In this document: positions 55,101 to 64,000 of the stretch, one piece after another
How the letters are laid out: the number at the start of each line of letters is the position of its first letter
How positions within the stretch are numbered: the first letter of the stretch is position 1
Translations under genes and position numbers: made by a program
The notes under the pieces: generated by a model
What the model saw: only the letters and a program-made list of their open reading frames with translations
What the model was told of the DNA's origin: nothing
Databases searched by the model: none
Assembly (NCBI GenBank): GCA_032622095.1
Contig: CP136067.1
Location: forward strand, 42,761,549-42,825,548
DNA: 64,000 nt
Reading direction: 5' to 3'
DNA from: Siphonodentalium dalli
Lineage: Eukaryota; Mollusca; Scaphopoda; Gadilida; Siphonodentaliidae

Positions 55101-58100
55101 TTTTTTTAAATTAAATGTTTTGAAAACTAATTCTGTTGTAACATCCGATGGGGTATCCCGAAATCCATGGGCACCAAATTTGGTTGAAATCGGTCCAGGG
55201 ATCTGGGAAAAAAAATAACAAACAGACAGACAGACAGATATCAATTATAGTAATTCTCATTTGCGGAATTATTGCCGGTTGTTTATCAGCGATTTATTCT
55301 TACCGAATTAGGGAGTAAATATTTACAATTGTGCGTTGTGTTTACTAAAATGGTAAGATTGGTGTGGTTGGAATGTTTGGCAATATTAGTTGCATGCCAC
55401 ATTCCTCCAGTTGAGATGTGAATACATACTAAGTGTCTTTAAGCCTTGCATATTACGAAGCTCAAAGATGACCTGGTCTAGCTTGGTGAGTTGGTTGTTC
55501 TGTAGCATGAGCACCTCGAGACATGTTAGATGTGAGAGGGAACCAGTCACTTCCACCAGCTGATTATTTTGCAGGTATAACTCCTTCAATCGAGAGCTCC
55601 CTTTCAGACTGATGATCCGGCGAAGCTGTGGATAGAAGGCATGAGGATGATTCAAGATTCAAGATTTTATTCGATAACGAAAGCTCCATGTCGGAACATC
55701 AAATTTTTAAATAGTAGAAGGGAACAAAATATAACAATAAATAATAAATATATAATTATAACACCAATTTTCACCAATTATAATGGGGAGTAACTCTAAT
55801 AATGCCTCATTATGTAGTTCCAATGGTTATGTGCTAATTACGATAGTACAGTATGAAATTCTAAATTAGTAGATTCCTTAAAAAAGTTAGTTAATTACAT
55901 CATTAAATAGAGTTAGTTTTAGACTAAGTTAATATTAGATTTATAATATACTGTTTCATTTATTAAAGATGTATTCATGGTTTCAGACCTCCAGTTACAA
56001 CATAAAAAACAACAAATCTAATAAAATGTCATTTTCAGTTTTTAAAATATAAATACCAAATGACTTTTTTATGAAACTTTCTATTCCAAACATTTCAATT
56101 TATGACATACTAGAATTTAGATGAAACGTATAATAGGTTTCATAAAATTTGGCCTGAAACCCTGACTGCATCTTTAAGTATTAACCTGTATGAAAATAAT
56201 AAATCCTAGTATCCTACTGAATAATGCTGATGAGTCTGAAGTTCTATGATTTGTAAGAATGGTAAGTTCATACACAGTGAGCAGTAGTAGGATGTTTGTC
56301 AGACAGTTTAACCCTTTCATGACTGCAGCTTCCTGGAATTTTGCAAAAACCCTGTGCCAATGCATTCTCCTATATATGTGAGTCTCCCATATGGAGCCTC
56401 GAATATATAAGAGAATACATTGGCCTGATAATATTGACCCTGACTGTGTAAGCCATTGCATTCTCTTATATATACGAGGCTCCCTATGGGAGACTCACAT
56501 ATATAAGATAATGCACTGGCACAGGCTCTTTAATGACTGAAGCTTTCTGAAATTTTGCGAAAACCCTGTGACAATGCATTCTCTTATATATGTGAGTCTC
56601 CCATAGGGAGCCTCACATATATAAGAGAATACATTGGCCTAACAATATTGATCATGTAAGCCATTGCATTCTCTTATATATGCAAGGCTCCCTATGGGAG
56701 ACTCGCATATATAAGAGAATGCACTGGCACAGGCTCTTTAATGATTGGAGCTTCCTGAAATTTTGCGAAAACCCTGTGCCAATTCATTCTCTTATATATG
56801 TGAGTCTCCCATAGGGAGCCTCACATATATAAGAGAATACATTGGCCTAACAATATTGACCATGTAAGCCATTGCATTCTCTTATATATGTGAGGCTCCC
56901 TATGCACTGGCACATTATCTTTAATGCTGCACCAGCGCAGCTCCCTGTCATGATAGGGTTAAAGACGTATTCAGGGCTCCAGACCTCCAATTGCAATAAA
57001 CAGCATAACATGTTCCGTCTCCAGTAAGAAAAAGTGTCTATGATTGGTCAGAGAGTCGTGCAACATATCGCATGTTTAGGTCTAGAGCTGTCAACATAAG
57101 GGAAACCATGACAACCATTTCATCGTCTCTTGCTGGCCTGCTTTTTTCATAATGTCATTTATTTATTTATTTATTTTTTATGGTGCCCATATTCAGAATG
57201 AGCAATGGTTGATGCCAGTGTCCTGGGCCCACAAACAAGGTACCCTGCCTTGCTCACCGGAAGCTTACATTCCGCTAATGATGAACAGACAGTCTGCCGT
57301 CAGAGCAGTTTTAGCCAGTCAAAAATAAAAATAGTATAAATAAAATTGTAGAGAACCCTGAATCTCATGAATTGCTTACAAAGCACAACATGTGCAACTT
57401 TTAATCCCACTCGCAGTCGTGGCCAGGTTATTTTGTTTATATAATCTTCGGAGGTGCCGTTGTTGTCAGCGAGAGGCATCGGAATCCACCGAGATCGCAG
57501 CGGCCGCATGAATTACTATATTTTACAGATTCCCGCGTTATCATAACAGCCACGTTTATATCTCCGTGGCTGATATTTTAGTATTATATGCATATCACAA
57601 CGTTATGGTGATAGGAGATTTTGACATATTCTCCTGACCATTCTTCGGAATAAATACAAATTGCTATGAATGACCAGGACTGTCGGCAGAATATATTCGT
57701 TATTGTGGTGGATTTATGGTAACATGGTGTGACAGTGACGCCTTGGAGCCTATGTTCAACCTATTTATAATATCTAATTTAACACAAAACAAAATGTGAC
57801 ATAGAAATTGAAGATGGATTGTCTCTTCATATAACAATTTTGAAATAGTTTCATGGGTACAAGATAATATATATGAATTGAAGACCCATGTCCGGAAACG
57901 CTTCTATCAACTTGACCTGTATTTTGGTCTGGAAAACTCACATACCAAATATGTTCCGATAAAATAACCCAAACTAAAGTTATCATCTGAAAACTTCAAA
58001 TATTGAAAAATCTAAGTCGAAAAGAGCCATAAGTCAGTTCAAAATAATCGGAATGAAATAAGGTTATCATCCGGAAACTAAAACTGCTAACAGATGGACG

Positions 58101-60301
58101 GACAGATGGACGGACGGACCAATTACATAATATGGCCGTTTTTTTAAATGGGCATATAAAAAGGAGAAACGGCTAACTAGTGTTACACATACAGTAATGC
58201 CCTAAATAATCGACTCCTTAACCGAGAGCTTTCCGATGAATGGCAACAAGCCATATTTCCGACTAAATCCTGAAAAGTTACCCATAATTCTGCTTTGGTT
58301 AAGGAGTCAATTATTTAGGGCATTTCTGTACCCTAGAGGATAGGTTTGTGATCAAATAGAATTGTTGTTATGTTATCAAAATAATTATTCCCGTCCAGCT
58401 TCCTGGAAAAACATTTAGAAAAAATTCTATTGACTGGATTCTTTGACTCCATAAGGCAGATGCTACCTAACTATACTCCCAATGCAATTGCTGGTCTTCG
58501 ATCTACAAAATTTTAGGGGGGATCAGTTCAAACCTGACATAAAATGAGTTAACCCTTCCATGACGAGACCTGCGCTGGTGCAGCACTAATTACCCTGTGC
58601 CAGTGCATTCTCTTATATATGCGAGTCTCCCATAGGGAGCCTCTCATATATAAGAGAATGCACTGGCATACAAGGTCAAGGTAAATATTGATAGGCTAAT
58701 GCATTCTCTTATATATGCGAGGCTCCCTGTGGGAGACTCGCATATATAAGGGATTGCTTTGGCACAGGGTTTTTTGCAACATTTTAGGAAGCTCCAGTCA
58801 TGGAAGGGTTAAAGGATGAAAAAAATGAACCAAATATCACCAAACATGCAATTACCTTGTTACCATTCAACCACAGTCGTGTTAGGTATTTGAACCTTGA
58901 TAAATCATAGACCTCCTGAAGCTCTCTGAAATGGAAAGAGATTAAAATTACAGTGGAAAATAACTTAAAGATGTACCATCTGATTCGACTGTCTCAATAT
59001 CGTCCAGTTACAACATCAACAATATATCTCACCAAACCCATTCTAGTGATCTAATTTAGCGTGTTGCCAATTTGATACATACTTCCAATCTTCCATAAAA
59101 TATCAGGAAAATAACTGATCTCTTCTATGATCTTAACCATTTCATGACTGGAGCTTCCTGAAAACCCAGTGCCAATGCATTCTCTTATATAAGAGAATGC
59201 ACTGGCACAGGATATTTAATGCTGCACCAGCATAGCTCCCATCATGAAATGGTTAAATGTATTGACTCGTAGGTATAAAATAATAACTATGAGTCAGATG
59301 GACCAGTCTGATTGAGCTTCAATCGCCAGGAAATAAAAAAAATTCACAAATTGTGACAGAAATGATAATATTTTAAGAAGATAACAACATTTTTATAGAA
59401 AATCTATCATTCAAAAACACTTAATAATTATATAACTCTAGTGTTTACTGTTAACCATCATATTTTTCTTTCGTGTTGTTTTTGAAAAATAAAGCAATCT
59501 TAAAATTTCTTTTAGTGTCATGTTTGGGTCACTCGGTGAGTATACACAATAAAAGTAAACAGCTGAACAAATCAAAATTATTATATAGACAGAACACAAC
59601 GCGCATCATAATCAAGACTCTTTTATCGAATGAGTTGCGGATGGCGCCGTTTGCAACGAGTTCGATAAAAGATTTGAGATTATGATGCAAGTTGTGTTCT
59701 GTATTTATTCTACACCGTTCAGTCAGATAAGTTCAATCCATGAATGTCACCTTCATTATAACTATAGCTACCTTCATTGTGATTTAAGTCTGACAAATAA
59801 CCAGTAATTATGGGGGGATCACCGGAAGCGGATGATCGACGTAATGTACGTCATCTTTCTTGGCGACAACGTCAACAAGAATAGTTCCTGCTTGTATTCC
59901 ACTAGAGGTATACACTAATATGTATTCAATGGCTGGGATTCCGTTTAACACATGTGACTCACGTCAATGGGTGTGGAATAAAATATATTATATAATTATA
60001 ATTATGGCATAAATAAAATACCGGTACAACCATATTAAGTAGCTGCGAGTATAAAATTTTCAACACTCGTGATATTGTTAAAAGGCTCGCGGTTAAAACC
60101 ATAATTCCGTCATCTTGAAATTTGGTACTCTCGGTTACTATGGGTGTATTCTATATGAATAGCATAAAGACAGCATAGCGTCTGTCCGGTTGTAATAAGA
60201 AGTTGACTATACAGTCTTTCGACTTACTTGTTTGCCAGATAGAGTTCTTCAACATCTTTGTCTTTGAAAATTTTCTTAGTTTTCAGGATATCCTCAATAA
60301 T
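48950..60301 (-). CDS. LRRC72: LRRC72-like leucine-rich repeat protein (5' end missing)
   Basis: Seven minus-strand coding exons join in phase: 60228-60301, 58856-58925, 55430-55625, 54151-54240, 51145-51294, 50456-50492 and 48950-49118, giving 786 nt, 261 residues and stop. All have GT-AG borders. The product has about five leucine-rich repeats (LYL, LWLNGN, LYLQNNQL, LMLQNNQL, LKTL) and a cap-like segment with NNPIAQEPDYR and FDRQ. A charged helix with IAFGRRVEGS and a C-terminal KKSVTLYTSFDWSKVP follow. This order matches vertebrate LRRC72 as I recall it (DLSRFKKLKYLWLHHNKL, IAFGGKV). The biochemical role of that family is unknown to me. About 20 N-terminal residues are missing. Confidence 0.82.
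49248..49521. mobile_element. TTAA-flanked MITE, family B (copy 3)
   Basis: TTAA at 49244-49247 and 49522-49525. Ends CCCTTTGAGTGCCAG / CTGACACTGAAAGGG, with two changes at the right. One 67-bp hairpin at about 49297-49363. The right half includes two nested GGGCCGAT words. It lies in the last LRRC72-like intron. Confidence 0.85.
49614..49680. mobile_element. Fragment of the pogo/Tigger-like family
   Basis: CACCTCTCTAAGCCGAACA and CGGTTTGGAGAGGTTTAAAT match the terminal segment of the element at 23572-24438. Confidence 0.5.
49839..50230. mobile_element. TTAA-flanked MITE, family A (copy 3)
   Basis: 392 bp between TTAA 49835-49838 and 50231-50234, same orientation as the copy at 20821 and almost identical in length and sequence. 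Hairpins are at about 49988-50054 and 50139-50205. Located in an LRRC72-like intron. Confidence 0.9.
50456..50492 (-). CDS. LRRC72: LRRC72-like 37-nt micro-exon
   Basis: The acceptor is CTGTTTATAG and the donor GTAAGT. It encodes 11 full codons (NTEHGNSFYRD) plus split codons at both ends. Without it, the flanking exons would be out of phase (phase 1 out, phase 2 in), which strongly supports it despite its size. Confidence 0.8.
50493..51144. other. LRRC72-like intron, nothing recognised
   Basis: AT-rich intronic sequence with short GCTTAA/TTTAAG words and no clear repeat ends. Confidence 0.4.
51145..51294 (-). CDS. LRRC72: LRRC72-like exon with coiled helix and IAFG motif
   Basis: The acceptor is CAATTTTCAG and the donor GTAAGA. 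It encodes EVSKLEKDIAHKIYEQEQEK, a charged helix likely to form a coiled coil, then IQATIAFGRRVEG and a Ser/Thr/Pro-rich segment. IAFG-x-(R/K)-V is the landmark shared with vertebrate LRRC72. Phase 1 on both sides. Confidence 0.87.
51388..51600. mobile_element. Family G TA-flanked palindromic MITE
   Basis: Both ends present (TTAATGCCCTAAATAATCGA and the complement of TCGATTAATTAGGGCATTAC), a 213-bp near-complete palindrome with TA flanks. It lies 93 bp before the adjacent LRRC72-like exon on the minus strand. Confidence 0.85.
52188..53977. mobile_element. Outer hAT-like element with 8-bp TSD
   Basis: The ends TAGGGCCCTGCGAATCG and CGATTCACAGGGCCCTA are inverted. The 8-bp flank ATTTTTAT occurs at 52180-52187 and exactly again at 53978-53985, the hAT signature. 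Subterminal GAATCAAATC / GATTCGAAAT words are repeated. No transposase. It is split by a second hAT-like element. Confidence 0.9.
52647..53605. mobile_element. Inner hAT-like element nested in the first, 8-bp TSD
   Basis: The ends TAGGGACCGACGAA and TTCGTCGGTCCCTA are perfect 14-bp inverted repeats. ATGTACAT flanks both sides (52639-52646 and 53606-53613). The 959-bp interior has subterminal GATTCGATTCGA words and a less AT-rich core without a transposase frame. Being inside the other element, it inserted later. Confidence 0.9.
54151..54240 (-). CDS. LRRC72: LRRC72-like exon with LRR cap
   Basis: The acceptor is CTAATTTCAG and the donor GGTTAGT. It encodes LFNNPIAQEPDYRIFVVHH, VPSAELFDRQ, the cap that ends many LRR arrays of the LRRC/axonemal type (N-P-x-x-x-x-x-x-Y-R ... 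LD). Phase 1 on both sides. Confidence 0.88.
54455..54788. mobile_element. Family H MITE in an LRRC72-like intron
   Basis: Ends CAGGCCTCAAAATTTGGTGC and the complement of GCACCATATTTTGAGGCCTG are inverted. It contains GCAGAATGAGGTCC, a T-rich core with CCCCAAATTGG, and GGGGACCTCATTCTGC. About 334 bp. Confidence 0.8.
54940..55411. repeat. Second copy of the 17990-18310 repeat, with inserted LINE/SINE-tail-like piece
   Basis: Matches 17990-18310 in order and orientation, interrupted at about 55050-55255. The insert has a 23-base T run, GGCACCAAATTTGGTTGAAA and (CAGA)n, a wording common at ends of non-LTR elements. The repeat stops about 18 bp short of the adjacent LRRC72-like splice donor (55429). 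Confidence 0.6.
55430..55625 (-). CDS. LRRC72: LRRC72-like exon with central leucine-rich repeats
   Basis: The acceptor is TTCTATCCACAG and the donor GTATGT. The 65 codons contain two strong LRR cores (LKELYLQNNQLVEV and LEVLMLQNNQLTKL) plus an LRR start (NMQGLKTL). The GTATGT donor is preferred over the GTATTC five bases on, because only the former joins the next exon in frame. Confidence 0.9.
55640..56307. other. LRRC72-like intron, no repeat ends recognised
   Basis: Very AT-rich, with TTCAAGATTCAAGATTTTAT near 55651-55670. No exon. Confidence 0.4.
56312..56958. mobile_element. Family C TTAA element expanded by hairpin duplication
   Basis: 647 bp between TTAA 56308-56311 and 56959-56962, with ends CCCTTTCATGACTGCAGC and the complementary CATGATAGGG. 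Inside, about 220-bp units (hairpin, TGACC.TG.GTAAGCCATTG, hairpin, GGCTCTTTAATGA..GGAGCTT) are repeated almost three times, giving five full hairpins and one truncated. Simple family C copies have one or two. Confidence 0.85.
56963..58191. other. LRRC72-like intron, minor repeats only
   Basis: A (TTTA)n run at about 57157-57178 adjoins TATGGTGCCCATATTCAGAA, possibly a non-LTR element tail on the minus strand. GGACGGACAGATGGACGGAC words at about 58095-58118 belong to the TCCG-type repeats. No exon seen. Confidence 0.4.
58192..58328. mobile_element. Family G TA-flanked MITE, internally deleted
   Basis: CAGTAATGCCCTAAATAATC at the left, the complement at the right (AATTATTTAGGGCATTTCTG), TA on both sides. 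About 137 bp. Confidence 0.85.
58553..58808. mobile_element. TTAA-flanked MITE, family C, two hairpins
   Basis: TTAA at 58549-58552 and 58809-58812. Ends CCCTTCCATGACGAGAC / CCAGTCATGGAAGGG. Hairpins at about 58599-58665 and 58699-58765 carry the CTCCCATAGGGAG-type core. It lies 44 bp downstream (on the minus strand) of the LRRC72-like donor at 58855. Confidence 0.85.
58856..58925 (-). CDS. LRRC72: LRRC72-like exon with first full LRR
   Basis: The acceptor is CCATTTCAG and the donor GTAATT. It encodes ELQEVYDLSRFKYLTRLWLN, GNK, matching the DLSRFKKLKYLWLHHNKL landmark of vertebrate LRRC72. Phase 2 in, phase 0 out. Confidence 0.87.
59137..59252. mobile_element. Minimal family C TTAA element, 116 bp
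   Basis: TTAA at 59133-59136 and 59253-59256, with ends CCATTTCATGACTGGAGC / GCTCCCATCATGAAATGG. It keeps one hairpin whose core is deleted (CTTATATAAGAGAATGCACT). A natural minimal form of the family. Confidence 0.85.
59257..60227. other. LRRC72-like intron with a 116-bp palindrome
   Basis: At 59588-59703, AGAACACAACGCGCATCATA and CTTTTATCGAATGAGTTGC are mirrored by GCAACGAGTTCGATAAAAG and TATGATGCAAGTTGTGTTCT, a fold-back MITE-like repeat. The remainder shows no features. Confidence 0.6.
60228..60301 (-). CDS. LRRC72: LRRC72-like first recognisable exon
   Basis: The acceptor is CTTTTATAG and the donor GTAAGT. It encodes IIEDILKTKKIFKDKDVEEL, YLAN, resembling the vertebrate EEQLKICGYKKDADVFELYL segment. 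It has no initiator Met and begins after an acceptor, so at least one 5' exon exists, either within 60302-64000 or beyond the window. Confidence 0.82.
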
Positions 60302-61504
60302 CTATAAAAGATCGTGACATATCTCCAGTTAGGCTGCTTTCACATAAATGCGTTTAATGCATGCAATTATGTTACGCATGGCGCATACACCTTTCATATA
60401 ATTGTGTTGAACTATCCATTTTAACTGTATGTTCAACACAATACATTTAGCTCCATTTGTTTGTTCAAAATGGATTCATCGAAAGATGTAACCTTGTTTG
60501 TAGAGTCAATATCCCAAGCTGCTGTGTAGAATAACCTGGGTAGTCTAATATGACAAAAGACACTTTATAATGGCATCAACTGTGACATGGTAGACTTACA
60601 CTAGTACAGTTCCACGGTAGAACCATGGTAAATATCATGCATGACATGATGGCAACTAGTGTAAAATACGTCACTGCTCAGCCAGGAGTCGCGTAATCGA
60701 GTTGACCGATCACAGATGTTTACTAGATACCATTGACAGGAAGTTGTTCGGCGCGCTGTTCAGAGTAAATTCATGGAACATATCAGAACTTCGATCACGG
60801 AAAAAAGGATATTTCACTGCATGGCATGTACTGTAATACCAATAAAGAGCACATTTCGTGCAGTTTCTTTCCATTTTTTGGTGGATTGAATTACAATGGA
60901 GATAAATGCACCATGTTTCTTCGGATATTCAGGGAAGCCAGCTCGGTCACAAACGGTTTTCATGCTCTAATCCTTGAATACCCGAAAAAAACAAAGTATG
61001 TTTATCTCCTTAATGTATTGGTACTAGTACTCGATAAATTTCATACCTTACTAGGTAGACATCTTCAAAATTATTGAGCCAAGTATTAAACTTCAAATTG
61101 AATTTGATCTTGTAGTTGAACACAACAAGTTCAAGAAGTGGGACTTGAAGTGATGTACTAATTTGGCTAATTCAGTAGTCAAATGCTACATTCATACTTC
61201 AGTACTGAGTTCACTGTGACTTGGCAAGTAAGGCCAAAATAAAAAAGTGTTTTGGTTCTCGGGCAATTTTTTTTTCAAATCAATGAGGGAGGGAGGGTTT
61301 TATTTTTATTTTTTATTTTTTTCTGCGCATAGTAAGCATGGACACAGATACCTTCCTCTGTCTAGTAAATAACCAGAAAGGTAGAGGGAACTGTTATGCA
61401 TATAAACTCATTTAGTCTTATATAAAAATGACATTGTACTACCAGTGTATGACTGGGATTACCTAACAATATATAATGCCCCTGACATTAACTACTGTTA
61501 TTTA
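60302..61504. other. Upstream of LRRC72-like exon, repeat relics
   Basis: A diverged relative of the palindrome at 61505 is visible at about 60886-61012 (ATTGAATTACAATGGAGATA ... GTATGTTTATCTCC). No initiator exon for the LRRC72-like gene could be identified with confidence. Confidence 0.4.
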
Positions 61505-61650
61505 GGAGATAAACATACCCTGTTGAGTTGTACATTCTGGGATTCGAGCATGAAAACAGTTTGTGAACGAGCCGGCTTGCCGGCGAGTTTACAAACTGTT
61601 TTCATGCTCGAATCCCAGAATGTACAACGAAACAGGGTACGTTTATCTCC
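61505..61650. repeat. 146-bp near-perfect palindrome
   Basis: Left arm GGAGATAAACATACCCTGTT ... TTGTACATTCTGGGATTCGA, GCATGAAAACAGTTTGT is mirrored to the right with about five mismatches around a GCCGGCTTGCCGGC centre. A typical fold-back MITE. Confidence 0.9.
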
Positions 61651-61824
61651 ATTGTAATTCAATCTAGCAAGGAATTTGCAAAAAAACTGTATAAAAAGTA
61701 TCATTTAGTCATTTTCATGACACGAATCGAGACTTTCATTTCGCCATTGTCACCGTGCACAAATCATTGGGTTTGTTCATTGCGTTACTCGGAACACTGC
61801 TCCGTAACCATTTCCTGTGGGGCG

Positions 61825-62023
61825 GGTTGGCTCGTTTCGCTACTCCGTTCTGCGCCGTTGAAATTTGACCGTGCCACATTCAGATTTGATGCACGCTGAA
61901 GCGGCCGATGAACGGTATCTATTGACAACAACGCGCGGGTGTGCTCGTTTCGCTACTCGTTCTGCGCCGATGCAATTTGACCGTGCTACATTCAGATTTG
62001 ATGCACGCGGAAGCGGCCGATGT
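61825..62023. repeat. Tandem duplication, about 115-bp unit
   Basis: GGCTCGTTTCGCTACTC.GTTCTGCGCCG.TG.AATTTGACCGTGC.ACATTCAGATTTGATGCACGC.GAAGCGGCCGATG occurs at about 61829-61910 and 61943-62021. The copies differ at a few sites. It is GC-richer than its surroundings. Confidence 0.85.
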
Positions 62024-62589
62024 CGGTGAATCGAAAACTAAAGTTAGCCGCTCTCGGCCAATCAGAATGCTTGTTTTTAGTGACAAATACTCAATTGAAT
62101 TACAATGTTGTCTAAAAACTGATACCTCCCCATTCTAATATGTGATCCTGAATTTAGTCCTGTGCCTTTCAATTGTATAAAGTTACAATTAGTGTAAGTT
62201 GTTCACAATGACTAATTGTAAGAAGAGCATGAGGATCAGCTAATCATTTTCTTAATTGTAGTCATCTACTTCATGTTGTAAGCCTGCAAGTCACTTTTTA
62301 ACACATTACATGTTAGAGCTCAATGCACACTAATATTCAACACATATCTGCTATGGACATGTTGATAAAATAAATAAAAAATATTTTTTTGTTTTTTGTT
62401 TTTTTCAATTTTTTTTTCTTCGTAAGTTTTTTTGTCATAACATCAGGCATTGCAATAAAAAGGCCTAATGCGGCCCTTTTTATTCAATGCGGCAGGGCCT
62501 GAGAACCAAAACCTTTTTTTTTTTGGCCTAATATAATGATTTTTTTATTGATGTATGCATATATACTACATGTGTATCTCCTATGAGTC
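62024..62589. other. Intergenic or intronic DNA, no feature recognised
   Basis: AT-rich with T-runs. AAAAGGCCTAATGCGGCC and GGCCTAATATAATG words near 62458-62535 hint at a small repeat. Confidence 0.35.
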
Positions 62590-62705
62590 GCATTTCTATA
62601 CGAAAATTATTAACCATGTGTACTAAATTCGATTCAAGCCTAGCTTTAGCTCAGCTCAAATCGAATTTAGTGGATGAGGTTAATAATTTTGTTATAGAAT
62701 TGCGA
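62590..62705. mobile_element. Palindromic MITE (family P), copy 2
   Basis: TTTCTATACGAAAATTATTA and the complementary TAATAATTTTGTTATAGAAT flank ACTAAATTCGATTCAAGCC / CAAATCGAATTTAGT, matching the copy at 40127-40240. Confidence 0.8.
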
Positions 62706-63437
62706 CGAATATGAGAACCATTTGATCACATAATCACATTTTGGCAAGAAAAAACAATCTCGAAATGGCTGGGGTTAAAGACACCTTCAAGAAAAAATAT
62801 AGTAATTAACATTTTAAATGTGTCTTTTCATGTTGACAAAATTGTTCTTGTAGAATATAAAATCCATCAAAGAAACTTGGAAATAATTTAACATTGGGAG
62901 CTGAATTTGACATTGGCTGATATTGCAATGAAATGGCTATTTCATGTATTTTGTAAACTCTGACCATTTTCCAACTTTGCATCAGCCACTGACAGCTAGT
63001 ACTATATAGAATGCTTAATATAGAGTCATGGGTTCAGAAATTGCCCCTATTCAACCATTTGCCATGCCATAAAATACAGAATTTGATTCTCGAGAGGGTA
63101 ATTAATAACTAATATGGCATATTTTTCATCAACAATGACTTATGAGTATGAAAAAATTAATATGAACAAATAAGTTTGAAAAATATAAATTGAGGTTGGT
63201 CGGTGAGAAAAAGTGCTCTACTTGATAGTGAAATGGCCCAGCTTTTTGGTTTATTCGACCAATATTAGCGATAGATCAACCAACATCGCAGTATCTTAAA
63301 ATTATGACCATGCAGTTGCTTGATTATATATGTATATACCGTACTGTACTTGTTTTCAATCATTATGCGCGTCTTTATAAATGCTGGATAATGTACAGAA
63401 CTCTTGTTACTGTTAGTTCGACAGAATCTCAGTGGAG
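62706..63437. other. No feature recognised
   Basis: AT-rich. The first about 130 bp (for example AATGGCTGGGGTTAAAG and ATGTGTCTTTTCATGTTGAC) also follow family P copy 1 (about 40270-40400), so the repeated unit extends beyond the palindrome. Confidence 0.45.
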
Positions 63438-63441
63438 TTAA

Positions 63442-63769
63442 CCCTTTGGCGAGTAGAACGACATATATGTCGTCTATCGGTTGAGGAGTAGAACGACATA
63501 TATGTTGCTTCAGGCAGTGTTATTTTATGTAGACATAACTTCAATAAATCATATGATTTATAAATGATTTGTATGGGACTTATTTTGATTAATATAATGT
63601 CCCGAATGTATAAGTGCAATCGATTATGATAACACGTACAAGTTAACAAAAAATGCACATAAATTAAAACGAATTATTGGACACTTTTGACCCGAACTTG
63701 TTAATAATTATGGCTATGACGTTGACGTTAAATTTACTCATGACGTCATGTATATGACGTTACAAAGGG
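63442..63769. mobile_element. Possible TTAA-flanked element, family E
   Basis: TTAA at 63438-63441 and 63770-63773, with short inverted ends CCCTTTG / AAAGGG. Near the left end GAGTAGAACGACATATATGT occurs twice, centred on the palindrome ACATATATGT. Near the right end GACGT words are repeated. The short terminal match leaves this uncertain. Confidence 0.55.
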
Positions 63770-63773
63770 TTAA

Positions 63774-64000
63774 AGGGATACTGTACTCAATTGTTGATGG
63801 TTTCTATAGTCTCTGACTCTGAGTCGTAGAAAAAGGTAACCAGATTTCCATTATTTGAAAGCATGTCCGTGAATTATTTTGATTACGTCTTGTATACGGA
63901 AATTCATAATTTAATTTATGGCTCCATCCATTTTAAAACAAACTTCAGCCCAAAATTTACTTGACGAATGACGGGGAAGTCGTGTGAGATTGCCCAAATT
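63774..64000. other. Window end, no gene recognised
   Basis: Begins with AGGGATACTGTACTCAATTG, similar to the repeat start at 30395 (AGGGGAACTGTACACTTAAT). No exon seen. Confidence 0.35.

Noticed and set aside
55426-55430. Alternative donor GTATTC for the LRRC72-like central exon
   Set aside because: Using it puts a stop codon into the next exon, whereas the GTATGT donor four bases earlier joins in frame to LFNNP.
63413-63658. Minus-strand 81-codon open frame as a possible 5' exon of the LRRC72-like gene
   Set aside because: It lies in a possible TTAA element and does not resemble the expected charged N-terminal helix.

Overview
This window is animal nuclear DNA: AT-rich, dense in small repeats, with genes split by GT-AG introns and no bacterial-style gene packing. 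The repeat set (a tRNA-derived SINE with a conserved core, a CR1-like LINE carrying a 2A-like NPGP motif, TCCG-led degenerate arrays, many fold-back elements) suggests a lophotrochozoan, most likely a bivalve mollusc. I cannot name the species.

Two protein-coding genes can be read, arranged tail to tail. TADA3 (plus strand, 13456-40773) is complete: nine coding exons join in a consistent phase to give 455 residues, against about 432 in human TADA3. Its product is the adaptor of the histone acetyltransferase module of the SAGA and ATAC complexes. An LRRC72-like leucine-rich-repeat gene (minus strand, 60301-48950) has seven recognisable coding exons, giving the last 261 residues. Its initiator exon was not found. 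No functional link between the two genes is evident.

Layout: 1-3 kb holds a recent 682-bp direct repeat and an older tandem duplication. 4.1-7.3 kb holds a SINE and a decayed LINE with an SGNH-esterase ORF1, a 2A-like motif and an AP-type endonuclease, but no reverse transcriptase. 7.3-13.4 kb has no recognised gene, only a DNA transposon with perfect 20-bp inverted ends, short tandem repeats and an AT-rich array. 13.4-41.3 kb is TADA3, whose introns are packed with miniature transposons, including a 6.3-kb fold-back structure in intron 8. 41.3-48.9 kb is intergenic, with degenerate satellite-like arrays and small DNA elements. 48.9-60.3 kb is the LRRC72-like gene, with a hAT element nested in another hAT element in one intron. 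60.3-64 kb holds palindromic repeats and no recognised exon.

The most striking theme is a set of TTAA-flanked (piggyBac-like) miniature elements. At least three terminal-repeat families carry the same roughly 67-bp near-perfect hairpin as an exchangeable internal module. Three of them are joined in a chain through shared TTAA sites, and several lie within 50 bp of splice junctions.
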